Shown here: piece by piece, positions 13,767-15,578 of the stretch
Numbering within the stretch: the stretch's first letter is position 1
How the letters are laid out: each line of letters begins with the position of its first letter
NCBI GenBank assembly: GCA_949948825.1
Contig: CATLIJ010000030.1
Location: forward strand, 1 to 15,578
Origin: an uncultured Clostridiaceae bacterium
Lineage (GTDB): Bacteria; Bacillota; Clostridia; Lachnospirales; Lachnospiraceae
Length of the DNA: 15,578 nucleotides
Direction of reading: 5' to 3'
The notes under the pieces: model-generated
The model's input: only the letters and a program-made list of their open reading frames with translations
What the model was told of the DNA's origin: nothing
The model's database searches: none
Position numbers and translations under genes: made by a program

Positions 13767-13788
13767 AACATTATGACATTGGTTCTAA

Positions 13789-14856
13789 TTACACTTCTGC
13801 ATAACCTGCGATCAGATTGATAATGGTAGAGACCGCATCCTTGAGAGTGCTTTGCTCCATGGCAGTAACAAATTTTTGCCTGTTTTGATAAGTATTTTCA
13901 ATCGCATCAAAAAGCAGGTGATCCGTTATCTGCTCTTCTTCCAAAACTGTGGAGAAGCCTTGTTTTTCAAAGGAGCGGGCATTGAGAATCTGGTCTCCCC
14001 GGCTGGCAGAGGCAGAAAGAGGAATCAACACATTTGGCTTTCTTAAAGCCAGAATTTCGCAAATGGAGTTAGCTCCTGCACGGGACAGAACCAGATCAGC
14101 AGCAGCGAACAAGTGGCGCAGCGGAGTATCCACATATTCATATTGTACATACCCGCTTTTTCCGATCAGGCTTTCTTCCAGATTGCCTTTTCCGCAGATA
14201 TGTATGATTTGATAGGTTTTCAGAAGCTTTGGCAGACAGCTGCGCACTGCCTGATTGACTGCAACAGATCCAAGACTGCCTCCAATTACCAGGATTACAG
14301 GTCGGCTGGCAGAAAGGCCGGAGTAATTCAGACCTGTAAGACGATCTCCCTCCAACAGTTCCTTGCGGATAGGCGAACCAGTCAGAACTGCTTTTTCAGC
14401 AGGAAGGTAGGGCAGGGTTTCCGGAAAATTGCAGCATACCTTGGATGCAGATGGGATGCAGATTTTGTTGGCAAGTCCCGGCGTCATGTCAGATTCATGA
14501 ATAATGGTTGGAATTTTGTAATGTTTGGCTGCCAGAACCACAGGTACAGAGACGAATCCGCCTTTGGAAAATACAACATCCGGACGGTATTTCCGGATCA
14601 GACCTAATGCCTGCCCCCAGCCTTTCAGAACACGAAATGGATCTGAAAAATTCTTCAGATCAAAATAGCGGCGAAGCTTACCAGAGGAGATGCCATCATA
14701 GTCAATACCAGCTCCTTCCACCAGCTTTCGTTCAATACCATTATAGGAACCGATGTAGTGAATTTCATAGCCACGCTCCTTAAGAGACGGGAGGAGAGCC
14801 AGATTGGGGGTGACATGTCCGGCAGTTCCGCCGCCGGTCAAAACGATTTTTTTCAT
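13789..14856 (-). CDS. murG: UDP-GlcNAc:lipid I GlcNAc transferase MurG
   Basis: A 355-residue GT28 glycosyltransferase that adds GlcNAc to undecaprenyl-diphospho-MurNAc-pentapeptide (lipid I) to form lipid II on the inner face of the membrane. Motifs: G-loop GGGTAGHVTPN (8-18, His14), SKGGFVSVP (about 95-103), HESDMTPGLANK (about 119-130), second G-loop IGGSLGS, and the UDP-GlcNAc site SRAGANSICEILALRKPNVLIPL, followed by GDQ and NA. The start at 14856 is preferred to a longer frame from 14922 because GGAGG (complement of 14864-14868) lies just upstream and the family begins with this strand. The gene stands alone, outside any division/cell-wall cluster, as seen in some Clostridia for this form. 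It has its own promoter on the minus strand. Confidence 0.94.
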   Translation of the reverse strand: MKKIVLTGGGTAGHVTPNLALLPSLKERGYEIHYIGSYNGIERKLVEGAGIDYDGISSGKLRRYFDLKNFSDPFRVLKGWGQALGLIRKYRPDVVFSKGGFVSVPVVLAAKHYKIPTIIHESDMTPGLANKICIPSASKVCCNFPETLPYLPAEKAVLTGSPIRKELLEGDRLTGLNYSGLSASRPVILVIGGSLGSVAVNQAVRSCLPKLLKTYQIIHICGKGNLEESLIGKSGYVQYEYVDTPLRHLFAAADLVLSRAGANSICEILALRKPNVLIPLSASASRGDQILNARSFEKQGFSTVLEEEQITDHLLFDAIENTYQNRQKFVTAMEQSTLKDAVSTIINLIAGYAEV

Positions 14857-14908
14857 AAAGAAGCCTCCATTGCATTGGTTTCGATTCTCCAGAAGAATCT
14901 GTTTATTT

Positions 14909-14939
14909 ATTATAGTAACCATAACTGCAAAAAAGTCAA
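14909..14939 (-). promoter_or_regulatory. Promoter of murG
   Basis: On the minus strand TTGACT (complement of 14934-14939) is followed by overlapping -10 candidates: TACTAT (complement of 14912-14917, 16-bp spacer) and TATAAT (complement of 14909-14914, 19-bp spacer). It lies about 53 bp upstream of the murG start. The region is divergent to the partial gene at 14997. Confidence 0.55.
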
Positions 14940-14996
14940 CCCTCAGTTCAGGCAGAAAGAGATGGAAGCTTTGGGGGAAAATGGAGAGGGAATATT

Positions 14997-15578
14997 GTGA
15001 AGGATTTGTATGAGGAAAAACAAGATTCCATAGACTCCCTGCTTACAGGGGCAGATGATATGGAGGATGAGGATCTGCTTCTGCTTATGGAGATGGAAGA
15101 GGCAGAACGGTTATGGGAGGAGGAAAAGGCAGCGCATCCGGAAGTCGCAGAAGCAATGGATAAAAGCGCGGACGAACAGTTTGCAAGATTGATGAAGCGC
15201 ATCCATGCAGAAGAAGAGATGATGGAAAAGAGCCGGATTCATACAGAAAAATGCGCCCAGGCGGAAATGGAAATTCAAATGGAAGTGCAGCAAAGGCAGA
15301 CAAAAAAGAGAACCTGGCAAAAGTGGAGCCGTGGGAATATAAAGAGAGTGGCTGTGATAGGGGTGGTGATTGGGGCGCTGCTGGGAAGAGGAGCGATTAG
15401 TTCGGTGGCGAAGAATGGGTATCAGTTTATGATTTATCCAAGAGATGGGAAGGAAAATGTTCAGATTCGGTATAATACAAATATTGGATATAATAGTGAT
15501 GATTTAGATAATGCTTATGATTGGATTTCGCAGGAATTAGATATTCCTGTATTAATGACATTTTATATGCCAGAAGAA
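14997..15578 (+). CDS. Acidic single-pass membrane protein, anti-sigma-like, partial
   Basis: The frame runs from GTG 14997 off the end of the window (194 codons seen). GGAGAGGG (14983-14990) supports this start; no ATG is available upstream in frame, which closes at 14922-14924. The N-terminal about 105 residues are highly charged, very rich in Glu, Met and Gln and likely helical or coiled (for example EDLLLLMEMEEAERLWEEEK, 25-44). A basic stretch (KKRTWQKWSRGNIKR, 103-117) leads to one membrane segment, VAVIGVVIGALLGRGAISSV (118-137), so the N-terminus should be cytoplasmic and the rest outside. The arrangement recalls membrane anti-sigma factors with extracellular DUF4367-like domains, but no named domain is certain. 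The broken sigma gene lies on the other side of murG. Confidence 0.6.
   Translation, partial: MKDLYEEKQDSIDSLLTGADDMEDEDLLLLMEMEEAERLWEEEKAAHPEVAEAMDKSADEQFARLMKRIHAEEEMMEKSRIHTEKCAQAEMEIQMEVQQRQTKKRTWQKWSRGNIKRVAVIGVVIGALLGRGAISSVAKNGYQFMIYPRDGKENVQIRYNTNIGYNSDDLDNAYDWISQELDIPVLMTFYMPEE

Noticed and set aside
14857..14922. Longer murG frame starting at 14922
   Set aside because: The extra 22 residues are not MurG-like, overlap the promoter region, and a GGAGG lies just before the ATG at 14856.
1..15578. CRISPR array, tRNA or rRNA genes
   Set aside because: No regularly spaced repeats and no cloverleaf or rRNA-like stretches were seen by eye on either strand.

Overview
The window looks like a chromosomal stretch from a Gram-positive, low-to-moderate GC Firmicute, most likely a Lachnospiraceae (Clostridium cluster XIVa-type) gut bacterium. 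Reasons are the strong GGAGG ribosome binding sites, the PTS/PRD-regulator style of sugar control, a stand-alone murG starting MKKIVLTGGGTAGHVTPN, a YitT protein and a GrdB-related protein. The taxon is inferred from gene content, not from any search.

Layout. (1) 1-486: C-terminal part of a tyrosine recombinase, probably one end of an integrated mobile element, followed by about 330 bp of short repeats and a strong terminator hairpin (774-817). (2) 953-4040: a MupG/DUF871-type 6-phospho-glycosidase gene and a large PRD/EIIB/EIIA transcriptional activator of the MtlR/LicR type. (3) 4202-10974: a tight nine-gene operon holding lactose/cellobiose-family PTS EIIA, EIIB and EIIC, a short GrdB-related protein, a glycosylasparaginase-family Ntn hydrolase, an M20 dipeptidase-like enzyme, a CutC-family protein, a YitT membrane protein and an HPr-like protein. 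It ends at a very strong terminator (10992-11040). (4) 11137-12090: a PfkB-family fructokinase-like gene with its own promoter. (5) 12091-12629: 539 bp without a convincing gene, containing nested inverted repeats. (6) 12630-13639: a HIT-family protein overlapping an RNA polymerase sigma factor gene that is interrupted by an in-frame TGA. (7) 13789-14856 on the minus strand: murG. (8) 14997 to the end: a partial gene for an acidic single-pass membrane protein.

How it works together. Blocks 2 and 3 appear to be one regulon. The same 21-bp imperfect palindrome (core TTTCCTAACAGCTGTGAAA) lies at 858-878 and at 4064-4084. In both places it begins exactly 52 bp upstream of a -10-like hexamer, and neither promoter has a good -35, as expected for activator-dependent promoters. 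The encoded PRD activator is the obvious candidate to bind both. The operon combines PTS uptake of a sugar with cytoplasmic enzymes that would cut a sugar-asparagine (or isoaspartyl) bond and a peptide bond. I infer a catabolic system for a glyco-amino acid, glycopeptide or muropeptide-like compound. The substrate and the role of the GrdB-like, CutC and YitT proteins are unknown. The operon HPr keeps His15 but has Lys at position 46 in place of the regulatory Ser, so it may supply phosphate without feeding into CcpA-type catabolite control.
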